A stretch of 8,284 nucleotides of DNA from an uncultured Collinsella sp. (GTDB lineage Bacteria; Actinomycetota; Coriobacteriia; Coriobacteriales; Coriobacteriaceae): contig CAJLVJ010000066.1 in assembly GCA_905210085.1 (NCBI GenBank), positions 1 through 8,284 of the forward strand, in the 5' to 3' direction. Under the pieces are notes generated by a model. It was not told the origin of the DNA. It did no database searches and worked only from the letters and a program-made list of their open reading frames with translations. Below, piece by piece: positions 7,813-8,284 of the stretch. The position numbers were made by a program, and so were the translations under genes. Numbering within the stretch: position 1 is the stretch's first letter; the number at the start of each line of letters is the position of its first letter.

Positions 7813-7957
7813 GTGGGCGGCGCCCACCGTTACGGTGATCCGGTGTCTCTCGCGTGCCCTGGGGGCCGCATGGCGTATAGGAAAGTGATTCGACTCGGGG
7901 GCATCCTCGTGCCCGGACCGCGCATGAGCGCTCAGTCCCGCGGGCCGCGAGGTGCGG
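7813..7957 (-). other. 23S-5S internal transcribed spacer
   Basis: This spacer of about 145 bases contains no tRNA gene. A hairpin next to 5S pairs GGTGGGC (7812-7818) with GCCCACC (7822-7828), and the small palindrome CACCGT-T-ACGGTG lies at 7825-7837. They are probably processing structures of the precursor. Confidence 0.6.

Positions 7958-8284
<327 letters not shown>

Noticed and set aside
7813..7957. tRNA gene in the 23S-5S spacer
   Set aside because: No cloverleaf, no GGTTCRA arm and no CCA-adjacent acceptor stem could be found.

Overview
The window looks like the chromosome of a high-GC gut actinobacterium of the Coriobacteriia, most likely Collinsella or a close relative. This is an inference from the GC-rich coding sequence, the tilS-hpt-ftsH gene order, the protein sequences and the rRNA; no database search was possible. 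Most of it is core genome: a tRNA-modification / purine-salvage / membrane-protease operon, a DNA-processing-type metallo-hydrolase, a small heat-shock protein and the 3' end of an rRNA operon. The left edge is accessory.

Layout. Positions 1-299 (minus strand) hold the AT-rich 5' end of a DUF2142-type polytopic membrane protein that runs off the window, with a good promoter (353-381) and ribosome binding site. Directly upstream lies the GC-rich 3' remnant of an IS256/mutator-family transposase (411-872, plus) and a probable terminal inverted repeat of that element (about 931-955). A terminator at 1018-1049 closes the tilS-hpt-ftsH unit, which is transcribed leftward: tilS (3898-5436), hpt (3201-3749), ftsH (1061-3199). 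hpt and ftsH are separated by one base, and a second promoter candidate sits in front of hpt. Divergently, a YycJ/WalJ-type metallo-beta-lactamase-fold hydrolase runs rightward (5485-6294). A shared bidirectional terminator (6309-6344) separates it from a convergent hsp20 gene (6376-6807, minus). An AT-rich intergenic region of about 290 bases, with a 12-bp tandem repeat, short palindromes and a possible 10-codon leader ORF, precedes an unrecognised 155-residue protein with one C-terminal membrane anchor (7097-7564, plus). The right end holds a compound hairpin, the rRNA terminator (7629-7660), 5S rRNA and the 3' end of 23S rRNA, all transcribed leftward.

How the parts fit. TilS makes lysidine in tRNA-Ile(CAU), Hpt salvages purine bases, and FtsH degrades membrane and regulatory proteins; this grouping is widely conserved in bacteria and here looks translationally coupled at hpt-ftsH. 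The left edge appears to be the border of a horizontally acquired segment, possibly a cell-surface polysaccharide locus, marked by a composition break and an IS scar. I found no new defence or mobile system. The least explained parts are the tail-anchored protein with its structured upstream region, and the island border.
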